DNA of 36,050 nt, taken from assembly GCA_031546985.1 (NCBI GenBank), contig JAVBJN010000094.1:1-36050 (forward strand), in the 5' to 3' direction. Below, piece after piece: positions 25,113 to 32,243 of this stretch (the first letter of the stretch is position 1; each line of letters starts with the position of its first letter). The translations under genes and the position numbers were made by a program. Source of the stretch: JAVBJN01 sp031546985. GTDB taxonomy: Bacteria > Bacteroidota > Bacteroidia > Chitinophagales > Chitinophagaceae. Under the pieces are notes generated by a model that saw only the letters and a list, made by a program, of their open reading frames with translations, was not told the DNA's origin and did not search any database.

Positions 25113-26036
25113 TTAAACGGTTTGGAACTTGCGTTGCGCGCCCTGGGTGTTCACCAGTTTAATAAAAATGTCGTTGAGCGATGGCAGCAACTCTGTGAAG
25201 CCATGTACGATGGCGCCGTTGTTGATAAGCGTCATCAGCAGCTCGTTGGGCGAGGAGCCCTGTGCCAGCTGGAAAGTGGCAGTATTGCCCCGCGAAGACA
25301 ACCGTTGAAAAGCATGGTTAGACATATCTGCCGGCATGTTTTCGGCTTCTACTACGTATTTGTTTTCCTTGTACTGCTTTTTAATGTCGCTTACGGTACC
25401 ATCGAGTAGCAAACCGCCCTGGTTGATGAGAATAATGTGGTCGCAAATTTCTTCTACCTGTTCCATCCGGTGGGTGCTAAAAATTACGGTAGTACCTTTC
25501 TCTGCCAGCGCGTAAATCTCTTCTTTAATAATGTTGGCATTTACAGGATCGAGTCCGCTAAAAGGTTCGTCAAGAATCAGTAATGAAGGCTCGTGAATAA
25601 CGGTAGCTACAAATTGGAGCTTCTGTTGCATGCCCTTGCTCAGGTCGCCCACTTTTTTATCCCACCAGCTTTCCATGTCAAATTTTTTGAACCAGTATAC
25701 CACGCGGTCCATTGCTGTTTGTTTGTCCAGCCCTTTTAGTTGCGCCAGGTAAAGAATGTGCTCGCCAATTTTCATTTTCTTATACAAACCACGCTCCTCG
25801 GGCATGTAGCCCATTGCATTGACATCGGAAGAGGGATCAAATTTTCTGCCTTCGAACAGGATCTGACCGGAGTCGGGGTAGATAATGCCGGTGATCATGC
25901 GCAGCAAGGTAGATTTACCAGCTCCATTAGGGCCCAGTAAACCAAAGATGCTGCCCTTAGCGATATTGAAACTCACATCATCGACCGCTTTCTGCGATTG
26001 ATAATATTTTTTCAGGTTTTTTATTTCCAGTAACAT
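25113..26036 (-). CDS. ABC transporter ATP-binding protein, NatA type
   Basis: The start is placed at MLLEIKNLKKYY (307 residues), where the ABC fold begins; a longer upstream frame adds residues with no family counterpart. Walker A is GPNGAGKST (35-43), the signature LSKGMQQ (132-138), Walker B LLILDEP (152-158) and the switch His189 in STHRMEQ. The C-terminal about 90 residues form the extension seen in NatA/CcmA-like proteins. It powers the adjoining permease. The gene precedes the permease gene in the same operon. Confidence 0.93.
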   Translation of the reverse strand: MLLEIKNLKKYYQSQKAVDDVSFNIAKGSIFGLLGPNGAGKSTLLRMITGIIYPDSGQILFEGRKFDPSSDVNAMGYMPEERGLYKKMKIGEHILYLAQLKGLDKQTAMDRVVYWFKKFDMESWWDKKVGDLSKGMQQKLQFVATVIHEPSLLILDEPFSGLDPVNANIIKEEIYALAEKGTTVIFSTHRMEQVEEICDHIILINQGGLLLDGTVSDIKKQYKENKYVVEAENMPADMSNHAFQRLSSRGNTATFQLAQGSSPNELLMTLINNGAIVHGFTELLPSLNDIFIKLVNTQGAQRKFQTV

Positions 26037-26239
26037 AAGCAGGTTTTCGATATCCGTAAATATACTCAATAACCCATCATGCCCTGCAGGAAGGGATAAG
26101 CGGCTAAATGTTTATGCAGATTCATAAAAATGAATGCTTTGTGGTGCTCTTGTGCGGACTCGCTGCATCCCCCAACTCCTGTATTTTTATTGTGAGGATA
26201 TTGCAATCATTCTGCTGAGGCAACCGATTTCTGCCTTCT

Positions 26240-26302
26240 GTTACTTTTTGCGGAAAAAAGTAACCCAAAAACCGTCCGAAAACGAATACGCCCCGTTTTC
26301 GG
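26240..26302. repeat. Pair of adjacent hairpins in a 400-base gene-free gap
   Basis: Hairpin one pairs GTTACTTTTT (26240-26249) with AAAAAGTAAC (26255-26264). Hairpin two pairs CCGAAAACG (26276-26284) with CGTTTTCGG (26294-26302). Only 11 bases separate them. From memory, similar GTTACTTTTT...AAAAGTAAC blocks recur between genes in many Bacteroidota genomes, so this is probably a dispersed repeat. The rest of 26037-26441 shows no gene; a 61-codon frame across it looks like chance. Confidence 0.6.
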
Positions 26303-26392
26303 AATGCTGCATTGATTAAGCTGCATTACTACTGTGACTTCTACCCATGGCCTTGATGCGCAATACATGTGGTGATGGTGTTGTCAGGCACA

Positions 26393-26425
26393 AAAGATCC
26401 CCAGAACAACGTTCCGGGGATCTTT
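26393..26425 (-). terminator. Terminator of the DUF3127-FAD dehydrogenase operon
   Basis: Inverted arms AAAGATCCCC / GGGGATCTTT enclose a second short GAAC/GTTC pairing. On the minus strand the hairpin ends in TCTTTTG. It lies 17 bases past the stop of the FAD-dependent gene. Confidence 0.8.
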
Positions 26426-26441
26426 CAATGATATGCAGGAC

Positions 26442-28007
26442 TTATGCCAGCTGCAATTGCTGCGCAATAGCCCTGGCAATATTTTCGCCGTCCATAGCTG
26501 CCGAAACAATGCCGCCTGCATAGCCTGCACCTTCTGCGCAAGGGTACAAGCCTTTGATTTCGGGGTGTTGGAAGGTTTCTTTATCTCTGGGAATGCGCAC
26601 CGGCGCTGAGGTACGCGATTCTGTAGCTACCACAATGGCATCGGAGGTGTAATAGCCTTTCATTTTTTTGCCAAAGGCTATAAAGCCTTTAGCCAGCCTT
26701 TCGTACACGGCTTCGGGCAATACCTCTTCGAGCTGCACACTCTTAACCCCAGGGATGTAAGAGCAATCGGGCAGGGAAGACGATAGCTTGCGTTGGGAGA
26801 AATCGGTCATGCGCTGGGCTGGTGCTACAAACTTGCCACCACCGGCAACAAAGGCTTTGCGCTCTACATCCTGCTGGTAGTACATGGCAGCCAGCGGGCC
26901 GTATTTGCTAAACTGTTTATAGTTTTCTTCGTCGATGCTTACCACCATGCCTGAGTTGGCAAAAGGATTGTCGCGTTTGGAAGGGCTCCAACCGTTTACC
27001 ACCAGCTCGCCTGGATCGGTAGCTGCCGGTGCAATAATGCCGCCAGGGCACATGCAGAAGCTAAATACACCTTTGCCCAGCACTTGCTCTACCAGGCCGT
27101 AACTGGCAGGGGGCAGAAACTCGCCCCGGCTGTCGCATTTGTATTGAATACTGTCTATAAGGTGTTGTGGATGTTCTATTCTTACGCCCAGGGCAAAAGG
27201 CTTGGCTTCGATGGCTATGCCCCTGTGGTGCAGTAATGCGTATATATCGCGCGCCGAGTGGCCTGTGGCCAGTATTACATGCTTGCAGGGCAGGGTGTCG
27301 CCGGTAGATAATTTAACCGCTGTTATTTGCCCGCGGTCGGTAACGAGGTCGGTTAGTTTGGTTTCGAAACGAACTTCTCCGCCAGAGGCAATGACCTGAT
27401 CGCGCATGGCTGTAATGATATGTGGTAGTTTGTTGGTACCAATATGCGGGTGCGCGTCGATGGTGATTTTTTCTTCTGCACCAAAATAGCGGAAGATCTG
27501 CAGGATGCGCTGTACATCGCCCCGTTTGGTAGAGCGGGTATACAGTTTACCATCGCTGTAAGTACCTGCGCCACCTTCGCCAAAGCAATAGTTGGATTCG
27601 GGGTTTACCTCGCCGGTTTTATTGAGTATGGCCAGGTCTCTGCGGCGTGCCCGCACATCTTTGCCGCGTTCTACCACGATAGGGCGTATACCCAGCTCAA
27701 TCAGTTGCAGCGCTGCGAATAAACCCGCGGGGCCTGCACCCACCACTACCGCTTCGTGTTTGGCTTGCCTTACATCTTTATATATGGGTTGCCATTGAAG
27801 CGCCTGCTGCACGGGTTCGTTTACAAATACCTGGATTTGCAGCAAAAAATAAACCTGCCGGGAACGCGCGTCAATAGAGCGTTTCAGCAGGTTGTATCCT
27901 GTAATGCTTTGTGCCTTAATGCCCAATGTGACAGCGGCATAACGTATAATAGTATCGGAAAGTGCCGCCTCGGAGGGCAGCACTTTAAGTTGAATATTGT
28001 GTATCAT
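26442..28007 (-). CDS. FAD-dependent dehydrogenase (COG2509-like NAD(P)/FAD protein)
   Basis: This 521-residue soluble flavoprotein has an N-terminal alpha/beta extension of about 80 residues. A Rossmann FAD-binding motif VVVGAGPAGLFAAL (87-100) follows, then an ERGKDVRARRRD segment, a CFGEGGAGTYSDGKLYT stretch and a second dinucleotide-type motif VILATGHSARD. The end has GLYPCAEGAGYAGGIVSAAMDG, which closes the FAD site. This order matches a widespread family of uncharacterised FAD-dependent dehydrogenases. No substrate can be inferred. The gene follows the DUF3127 gene by 43 bases on the same strand and shares its terminator. Confidence 0.88.
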   Translation of the reverse strand: MIHNIQLKVLPSEAALSDTIIRYAAVTLGIKAQSITGYNLLKRSIDARSRQVYFLLQIQVFVNEPVQQALQWQPIYKDVRQAKHEAVVVGAGPAGLFAALQLIELGIRPIVVERGKDVRARRRDLAILNKTGEVNPESNYCFGEGGAGTYSDGKLYTRSTKRGDVQRILQIFRYFGAEEKITIDAHPHIGTNKLPHIITAMRDQVIASGGEVRFETKLTDLVTDRGQITAVKLSTGDTLPCKHVILATGHSARDIYALLHHRGIAIEAKPFALGVRIEHPQHLIDSIQYKCDSRGEFLPPASYGLVEQVLGKGVFSFCMCPGGIIAPAATDPGELVVNGWSPSKRDNPFANSGMVVSIDEENYKQFSKYGPLAAMYYQQDVERKAFVAGGGKFVAPAQRMTDFSQRKLSSSLPDCSYIPGVKSVQLEEVLPEAVYERLAKGFIAFGKKMKGYYTSDAIVVATESRTSAPVRIPRDKETFQHPEIKGLYPCAEGAGYAGGIVSAAMDGENIARAIAQQLQLA

Positions 28008-28050
28008 GTGTTAGGTGTTTATCCTAAAAACAGCCGGAAAGACAGCATTA

Positions 28051-28509
28051 TTAGAACGGCAGATCATCCATTTGGTCGGGAGCCTGGTTAAAACCACCGC
28101 CACCCATGCCCTGGTTGCTTGCTGGCATACCCTGGTTCATGTTGTTGGTAGGTGCAGGGGCGCTATAGCCACCACCGTTGTTGTTGTAACCTCCGGGAGC
28201 AGCAGCAGGAGCAGCGGCATTGGCATACTCAACACGCCACGCATCCAGGTTAGTGATGAAGCTCAGACGGCCGTCTTTCTCCCACTTATTACCCTTGATG
28301 TTGAAGTTTACTTTTATCTGGTCGCCCACGTTAAAGCGGTCGAGTATTTCACATTTGTTTTGTACCAGCTGCATTTTTGCATAGTTGTTATAAACCATGC
28401 CATTTACTTCCTCAGCAGTTTCCACTACAAACTCACGTTTTTTGAAACGTTCAGATACCTGCTGGGTATCATACTTCATGGCCAGTTTACCAGTTAATTC
28501 GAAACTCAT
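28051..28509 (-). CDS. DUF3127 OB-fold-like protein with SSB-type acidic C-terminus
   Basis: This 152-residue protein has an N-terminal domain (1-105) matching DUF3127: FELTGKLAMKYDTQQVSERFKKREFVV, then QNKCEILDRFNVGDQIKVNFNIKG and a conserved LDAWRVE end. The domain resembles an OB fold. A Gly/Asn/Pro/Ala linker follows (106-146), and the protein finishes with MDDLPF. A flexible Gly-rich linker plus an acidic DDLPF tip is exactly the layout of single-stranded DNA-binding protein, whose tip recruits replication and repair partners. An ssDNA or protein-docking role is inference. It lies on the other side of the putative origin from dnaA and leads a two-gene operon. Confidence 0.85.
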   Translation of the reverse strand: MSFELTGKLAMKYDTQQVSERFKKREFVVETAEEVNGMVYNNYAKMQLVQNKCEILDRFNVGDQIKVNFNIKGNKWEKDGRLSFITNLDAWRVEYANAAAPAAAPGGYNNNGGGYSAPAPTNNMNQGMPASNQGMGGGGFNQAPDQMDDLPF

Positions 28510-28529
28510 ATTAGAAACATTTAAGCCTT

Positions 28530-28537
28530 CAAAAATA
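28530..28537 (-). promoter_or_regulatory. -7 element upstream of the DUF3127 gene
   Basis: On the minus strand TATTTTTG matches TAnnTTTG exactly and ends 21 bases before the DUF3127 start codon. No TTG is seen at a proper -33 distance, so this is only half a promoter by consensus. Confidence 0.4.
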
Positions 28538-28599
28538 AATCAAAAACAACTATGGTGCATGCTTTTTATTCTGGCACGGTGTTTAAAAAGGGTAAAACC

Positions 28600-29010
28600 G
28601 GAAGGGGTGTGCATTCTTTTTGTGGATAACTCTGCAAAGTTGTGTATTTCCCTGTTGGGTGTGGATAACGGGAAAGCTGCGGCAGGAATGGATTTTGCTT
28701 TTTATGCGAACTTAAAATGATGTTGTTATACCTGAAATTTAATCACCTATCAAGCAAGAATAAATAAATATGATTAGTTAATGTTGAAATGAAAAATTTA
28801 CTTTGTTGAGAACCTGCGGACCACTGTTTAGAACGTAACAATTCTGTAATCTTTCTCAAAGAAACAATAGGTGTGTGATTTTTTTTTTCAACATTTTGTT
28901 AGGAATTTCGTCGTCCTGCCTTTTTGAAATTTTGAGATGGAGTTCGTGAATTTTAGTGCGTTAAACATTGATTCAAAAAGTAATAAAAAACCAATTAAGG
29001 CTTTAATGAT
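28600..29010. other. Probable replication origin (oriC) with two DnaA boxes
   Basis: The gap between the DUF3127 gene and dnaA holds two perfect consensus DnaA boxes, TGTGGATAA, at 28621-28629 and 28660-28668, in the same orientation and 39 bases apart. They are followed by about 100 bases of very AT-rich sequence (about 28700-28810) that could be the unwinding element, then by an oligo-T run near 28881. Location immediately upstream of dnaA is the classic origin position. I did not find a larger DnaA-box cluster. No gene is visible in 28510-29010, and I could not pick out a clear dnaA promoter. Confidence 0.65.
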
Positions 29011-30456
29011 ATGTCTATAACCTGTGAACAAGTTTGGGAAAATTGCTTGAAAATCATCAGGGATAATGTGAGTTGGCAGTCATATAAAACTTGGTTTGAG
29101 CCGATTAAGGCTGTGGGTTTGGATCATAACGTTTTAACGATACAGGTGCCCAGTCAGTTTTTTTATGAGTGGCTGGAAGAGCACTATGTACAGTTACTGG
29201 GTAAGACCATTAAACGTGAGTTAGGAAAAGAGGGCCGCCTCGAATACCGTATACTGGTAGATGGCGGAAGTTCCGGAAAAAGTAATGCGTATGCAGTAAA
29301 CATACCGGGTACCCAGGGTGCAAGAAACAATAATGGTGGCGGCAATTATATGGATATGCCAATGGCTACCCATTCGCCCATTAAGAACCCGTTTGTTATT
29401 CCGGGGCTTAAACGTTCGCAGATCGATTCTCAGCTGAATCCTAATTACACTTTTGAAACCTATATTGAAGGTGATTGCAACCGTCTGGCTCGCCAGGCCG
29501 GTTTGTCTGTAGCTCAGAAACCCGGAGGTACATCTTTTAACCCGTTGGTGATTTATGGCGGCGTAGGCTTGGGTAAAACCCACCTGGCGCAGGCGATAGG
29601 CAACGAAGTGAAAAAGATTCATGCCTCTAAAACGGTTTTATATGTAAGTGCGGAGAAATTCATTAACCAGTTTATTGAACACTCCCGCAATAATGAGATC
29701 AACGATTTTATCCATTTCTATCAGCTCATTGATGTGCTGGTGGTAGATGATATTCAGTTCTTTGCGCCTGCTGTAAAAACGCAGGACGCGTTCTTCGCCA
29801 TTTTTAACCACCTGCACCAGAATGGTAAGCAGCTGATCCTTACTTCCGACAAGGCACCTAAAGACCTTGAAGGTATGCAGGAGCGTTTGCTGAGCCGTTT
29901 CCGCTGGGGTTTGAATGCCGATCTGCAATCGCCCGATTTCGAAACCCGTATTTCTATCCTGGAGATGCGTTTGAGAAACGATGGTGTAGAGATTTCGAAA
30001 GATGTAGTGAAGTATATGGCCTACAATATCCAGAACAACATTCGTGAGCTGGAAGGCGCTATGATTTCATTGCTGGCACAATCGAGCCTGGCCAAAAAGG
30101 AAATAGACCTGGAGCTGGCCAAAAAAGTGCTTAAGAACTTTGTAAAGACAACGACCAAAGAAGTAACCATCGATACCATTCAGAAAATGGTGTGCGAGTA
30201 TTTTAATATTTCTTACGATAAGTTGCTGGCCAAAACCCGCAAACGTGAGATTGTGCAGGCCCGTCAGATAACGATGTTCCTGGCCAAGAAGTACACCAAA
30301 AATTCGCTGAAATCTATTGGTGAGCATTTTGGTGGTCGCGACCATACCACGGTTATTCATAGCTGCCAGACTGTTGGCGACCTGATGGATACCGACGGGC
30401 AGTTTCGCGAATATGTGCTGGAATTGCAGCAGAAGGTGCAGCTTGCATCTATGTAA
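29011..30456 (+). CDS. dnaA: Chromosomal replication initiator protein DnaA
   Basis: This 481-residue AAA+ protein recognises DnaA boxes and melts the origin. Domain I (about 1-85) starts with CEQVWENCLKII and contains WFEP. Domain II is a short linker (about 86-140) with a Gly/Asn stretch. Domain III has Walker A GGVGLGKT (183-190), Walker B VVDDIQF (244-250) and the sensor region around LSRFRWGL. Domain IV ends with the box-binding signature GGRDHTTVIHS (441-451). No TAnnTTTG promoter was found close upstream. The two DnaA boxes 340-390 bases upstream suggest origin function and possible autoregulation. Confidence 0.98.
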   Translation: MSITCEQVWENCLKIIRDNVSWQSYKTWFEPIKAVGLDHNVLTIQVPSQFFYEWLEEHYVQLLGKTIKRELGKEGRLEYRILVDGGSSGKSNAYAVNIPGTQGARNNNGGGNYMDMPMATHSPIKNPFVIPGLKRSQIDSQLNPNYTFETYIEGDCNRLARQAGLSVAQKPGGTSFNPLVIYGGVGLGKTHLAQAIGNEVKKIHASKTVLYVSAEKFINQFIEHSRNNEINDFIHFYQLIDVLVVDDIQFFAPAVKTQDAFFAIFNHLHQNGKQLILTSDKAPKDLEGMQERLLSRFRWGLNADLQSPDFETRISILEMRLRNDGVEISKDVVKYMAYNIQNNIRELEGAMISLLAQSSLAKKEIDLELAKKVLKNFVKTTTKEVTIDTIQKMVCEYFNISYDKLLAKTRKREIVQARQITMFLAKKYTKNSLKSIGEHFGGRDHTTVIHSCQTVGDLMDTDGQFREYVLELQQKVQLASM

Positions 30457-30489
30457 AAAAAGAAAATCTGAAAAAAATAGGCCAAGGAC

Positions 30490-30519
30490 TTGCATAAAAT
30501 AAAATGAGCCGTATCTTTG
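30490..30519 (+). promoter_or_regulatory. Promoter of the tRNA-Ser/tRNA-Pro unit
   Basis: A -33 TTG (30490-30492) and an exact -7 TATCTTTG (30512-30519) are separated by 19 bases, the spacing preferred by the Bacteroidota primary sigma factor. The element lies about 40 bases before tRNA-Ser, and the transcript would run to the hairpin after tRNA-Pro. It is the best complete promoter in the window. Confidence 0.8.
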
Positions 30520-30559
30520 CATCCCCTTACAGTCAATGCGAGGGGCGAAAAAATCGGCC

Positions 30560-30648
30560 GGTGAGGTGGGTGAGTGGCCGAAACCAACAGTTTGCTAAAC
30601 TGTCGTACTGAGAAATTGGTACCGCGGGTTCGAATCCCGCCCTCACCG
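30560..30648 (+). tRNA. tRNA-Ser, anticodon GCU
   Basis: This 89-base class II tRNA has acceptor arms GGTGAGG / CCTCACC with discriminator G. The anticodon stem is ACAGT / ACTGT, enclosing the loop TTGCTAA, hence anticodon GCU reading AGC and AGU. A long variable arm (about TACTGAGAAATTGGTA) follows, and the T arm GCGGG-TTCGAAT-CCCGC is perfect. No CCA is encoded. Part of this gene is duplicated as a fragment near 31.7 kb. Confidence 0.97.
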
Positions 30649-30689
30649 CTCTAATCATCCTAGCGATAACGGTGATTTTGAGATAAGTT

Positions 30690-30764
30690 CGGGATGTAGC
30701 GTAGCCCGGTTATCGCGCCTGCTTTGGGAGCAGGAGGTCGCAAGTTCGAATCTTGCCATCCCGA
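30690..30764 (+). tRNA. tRNA-Pro, anticodon UGG
   Basis: The acceptor pairs CGGGATG / CATCCCG with discriminator A. The anticodon stem CCTGC / GCAGG encloses TTTGGGA, giving anticodon UGG. The T arm GCAAG-TTCGAAT-CTTGC is perfect. It follows tRNA-Ser by 41 bases and shares its promoter and terminator. No CCA is encoded. Confidence 0.97.
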
Positions 30765-30773
30765 CGAACAAAC

Positions 30774-30805
30774 AAAAAAGCCTTAGCATTTGCTAAGGCT
30801 TTTTT
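30774..30805. terminator. Bidirectional terminator after tRNA-Pro
   Basis: A long inverted repeat AAAAAAGCCTTAGCA / TGCTAAGGCTTTTTT gives a GC-rich stem with A and T tracts on the two sides. It ends the tRNA transcript on the plus strand and can end the minus-strand outer-membrane barrel gene. Confidence 0.9.
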
Positions 30806-30815
30806 AATGCTATTA

Positions 30816-30845
30816 AGTCTCTAGTTCGAATCTAATCGTCCCGAC
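30816..30845 (+). pseudogene. tRNA 3'-end remnant (tRNA-Pro-like)
   Basis: Aligned to the 3' end of tRNA-Pro, 23 of 30 bases match, including the uninterrupted blocks AGTTCGAATCT (T loop) and TCCCGAC (acceptor end). The T stem no longer pairs fully and no 5' half is present. It begins 52 bases after the intact gene, beyond its terminator. Since the T loop is shared by most tRNAs, the parent could be a different tRNA. Confidence 0.6.
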
Positions 30846-30867
30846 ACAATTGGTCAAGATTGCTTGC

Positions 30868-31461
30868 TTAATCCTCATCTTCTGTTTCTATATCTCTTTG
30901 TACTTTCTTCGCAGTGCTTCTGCCAGGTAAATAGATCTGGAAGCCTATAAACAATCCCAGGTTGTGTGCGTAGGCACTGGAGCCAAAACCCAGTACGCCA
31001 TTGTATTTAAGCAATGCCTCTAAGCCTATGGATGGCGTTACAAAATAAGTAAACCCGGGTCCGAAGCTAAAACCCAGTCCGTTTGTGTTTTCTCCGGAAG
31101 ATGGGTTAACGCCTTGTATGCCCACGGTGGCCTCTCCGAAAAACCTGGAGCTTCTTACTACCTGGTTGGCCCCTGTTTCGCCATAATACCGGGCTAAAGC
31201 GCTTAGGCCGTAGTTGATATCTGTACCTGCATCTGTTTTGGTATACAAGCCAAAGTCTACCTCGCCACCCAATGCAAGTCCGTCTCGGATAAACCAGGCT
31301 GCTTTAGGGCTGAGGTTAAACGAAAACGCATTGGGCTTATCGATGCCCAAACTAAGGTTTGACAAGGTAGAACCTATCATAATGTTGCCTTTCTGTATTT
31401 GTGCTTTTGCGCCAATGGCAAGGCTACATGTAGCCAGCACAACAAAAATGATCTTCTTCAT
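30868..31461 (-). CDS. Small outer-membrane beta-barrel protein
   Basis: This 197-residue protein has a typical signal peptide (1-20, cleavage AKA before Gln). The mature part consists of alternating hydrophobic/polar strands with glycine turns: IMIGSTLSNLSLGI, FSFNLSPKAAWFI, LALGGEVDFGLY, GLSALARYYG, FFGEATVGIQGV, LGFSFGPGFTYFV, LGLFIGFQIYL. This fits an eight-stranded OmpX/OmpW-like barrel. The C-terminus has an acidic tail (ETEDED) after the last strand, which is atypical for barrels ending in an aromatic residue. The gene is bracketed by two tRNA fragments, hinting that it sits in a rearranged tRNA locus. Function is unknown. Confidence 0.8.
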   Translation of the reverse strand: MKKIIFVVLATCSLAIGAKAQIQKGNIMIGSTLSNLSLGIDKPNAFSFNLSPKAAWFIRDGLALGGEVDFGLYTKTDAGTDINYGLSALARYYGETGANQVVRSSRFFGEATVGIQGVNPSSGENTNGLGFSFGPGFTYFVTPSIGLEALLKYNGVLGFGSSAYAHNLGLFIGFQIYLPGRSTAKKVQRDIETEDED

Positions 31462-31664
31462 AATTTCAATTTTTGAGGGTTTATGGGTTAGTAGTCTGTC
31501 TTTTTGGAGTTGTAACTGCCCAACAGCGCTTTGGATATTTGCAGCTGCCTGTTTTGGTTCAGGAGGTGATATTTGGTCCGGCGGCTTACGGGCATTTAGC
31601 GGTTTTTGGTCTGATGTTTTATGTTAAATATACTGAATTTGTTATGTGTTTGTCGTTTTCATTT

Positions 31665-31696
31665 ACTTCGCTAAGCTGTCGTATTGAGAAATTGGT
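31665..31696 (+). pseudogene. Internal fragment of tRNA-Ser(GCU)
   Basis: Bases 31670-31696 match 30594-30620 of the intact tRNA-Ser at 25 of 27 positions, from the anticodon loop through the variable arm (GCTAA, CTGTCGTA and TGAGAAATTGGT blocks). Extending left to 31665 keeps 28 of 32. The D arm, T arm and acceptor are absent, so it cannot fold as a tRNA. The match is far too long for chance in a window this size. The 31462-31745 gap contains nothing else I can identify. Confidence 0.85.
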
Positions 31697-31745
31697 GCTA
31701 TTATCTATATTTATGTAACAGCATTCTATCCGTAAATAACCACCA

Positions 31746-32243
31746 ATGACAAAAGCAGAGTTGCCCTACGACGTATTTACCTACAGCCTGTTGCACCAGG
31801 TCAATGAAAAGATCGTATCGTGGAACCTCGATGCGCTCACCGGGCAAGCCATATATGCTAAGCACGACAGCATTGCCTACGTGGCGCTAAAAATATATGG
31901 CGGCGAACCAGGCGACTATACGAGCAAGGTGATCTGGAATCTGCCCCATCATCCTATCGCGTATGTGTATCCTGATTATAAAACTGATATTGAGCGTAGC
32001 CTTGTTTTCTTTTTGAGGCATATGGCTGCACTCAGGGGAGAAAGCATACGGCTTACGTTTGAGGTCAATGATGCCACTTTTGATAAAACAGCTACCCGGC
32101 ATCATCCATTGGAGAAAGCCGCTATTTATGCATTGGTTAATTGTTTTGATAATGATCTGTTGAAAGCCTGGAATGAACAAGCAAGGGTGAAAACGATGAA
32201 AGAAATAATGGCAAGACCCGATTATGGTGGTGCTGGGCTTTAG
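31746..32243 (+). CDS. Orphan hypothetical protein, 165 residues
   Basis: I do not recognise this family. The protein is soluble, with no signal peptide or membrane helix and a mixed charge distribution. It begins MTKAELPYDVFTY. The first half looks alpha/beta (IAYVALKIYGGEPGD), the middle has FFLRHMAALRGESIRLTFEV, and the last third is helical (HHPLEKAAIYALVNCF, LLKAWNEQARVKTMKEIM). Coding character is supported by length, amino-acid balance and the absence of a competing frame. The ATG at 31746 is 49 bases after the tRNA-Ser fragment. There is no operon partner; the following 800 bases are gene-poor. Confidence 0.6.
   Translation: MTKAELPYDVFTYSLLHQVNEKIVSWNLDALTGQAIYAKHDSIAYVALKIYGGEPGDYTSKVIWNLPHHPIAYVYPDYKTDIERSLVFFLRHMAALRGESIRLTFEVNDATFDKTATRHHPLEKAAIYALVNCFDNDLLKAWNEQARVKTMKEIMARPDYGGAGL

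Noticed and set aside
26134..26319. A 61-codon plus-strand frame in the gap before the ABC genes
   Set aside because: It runs through the two hairpins, has an odd composition and no plausible start region; better explained as repeat DNA.
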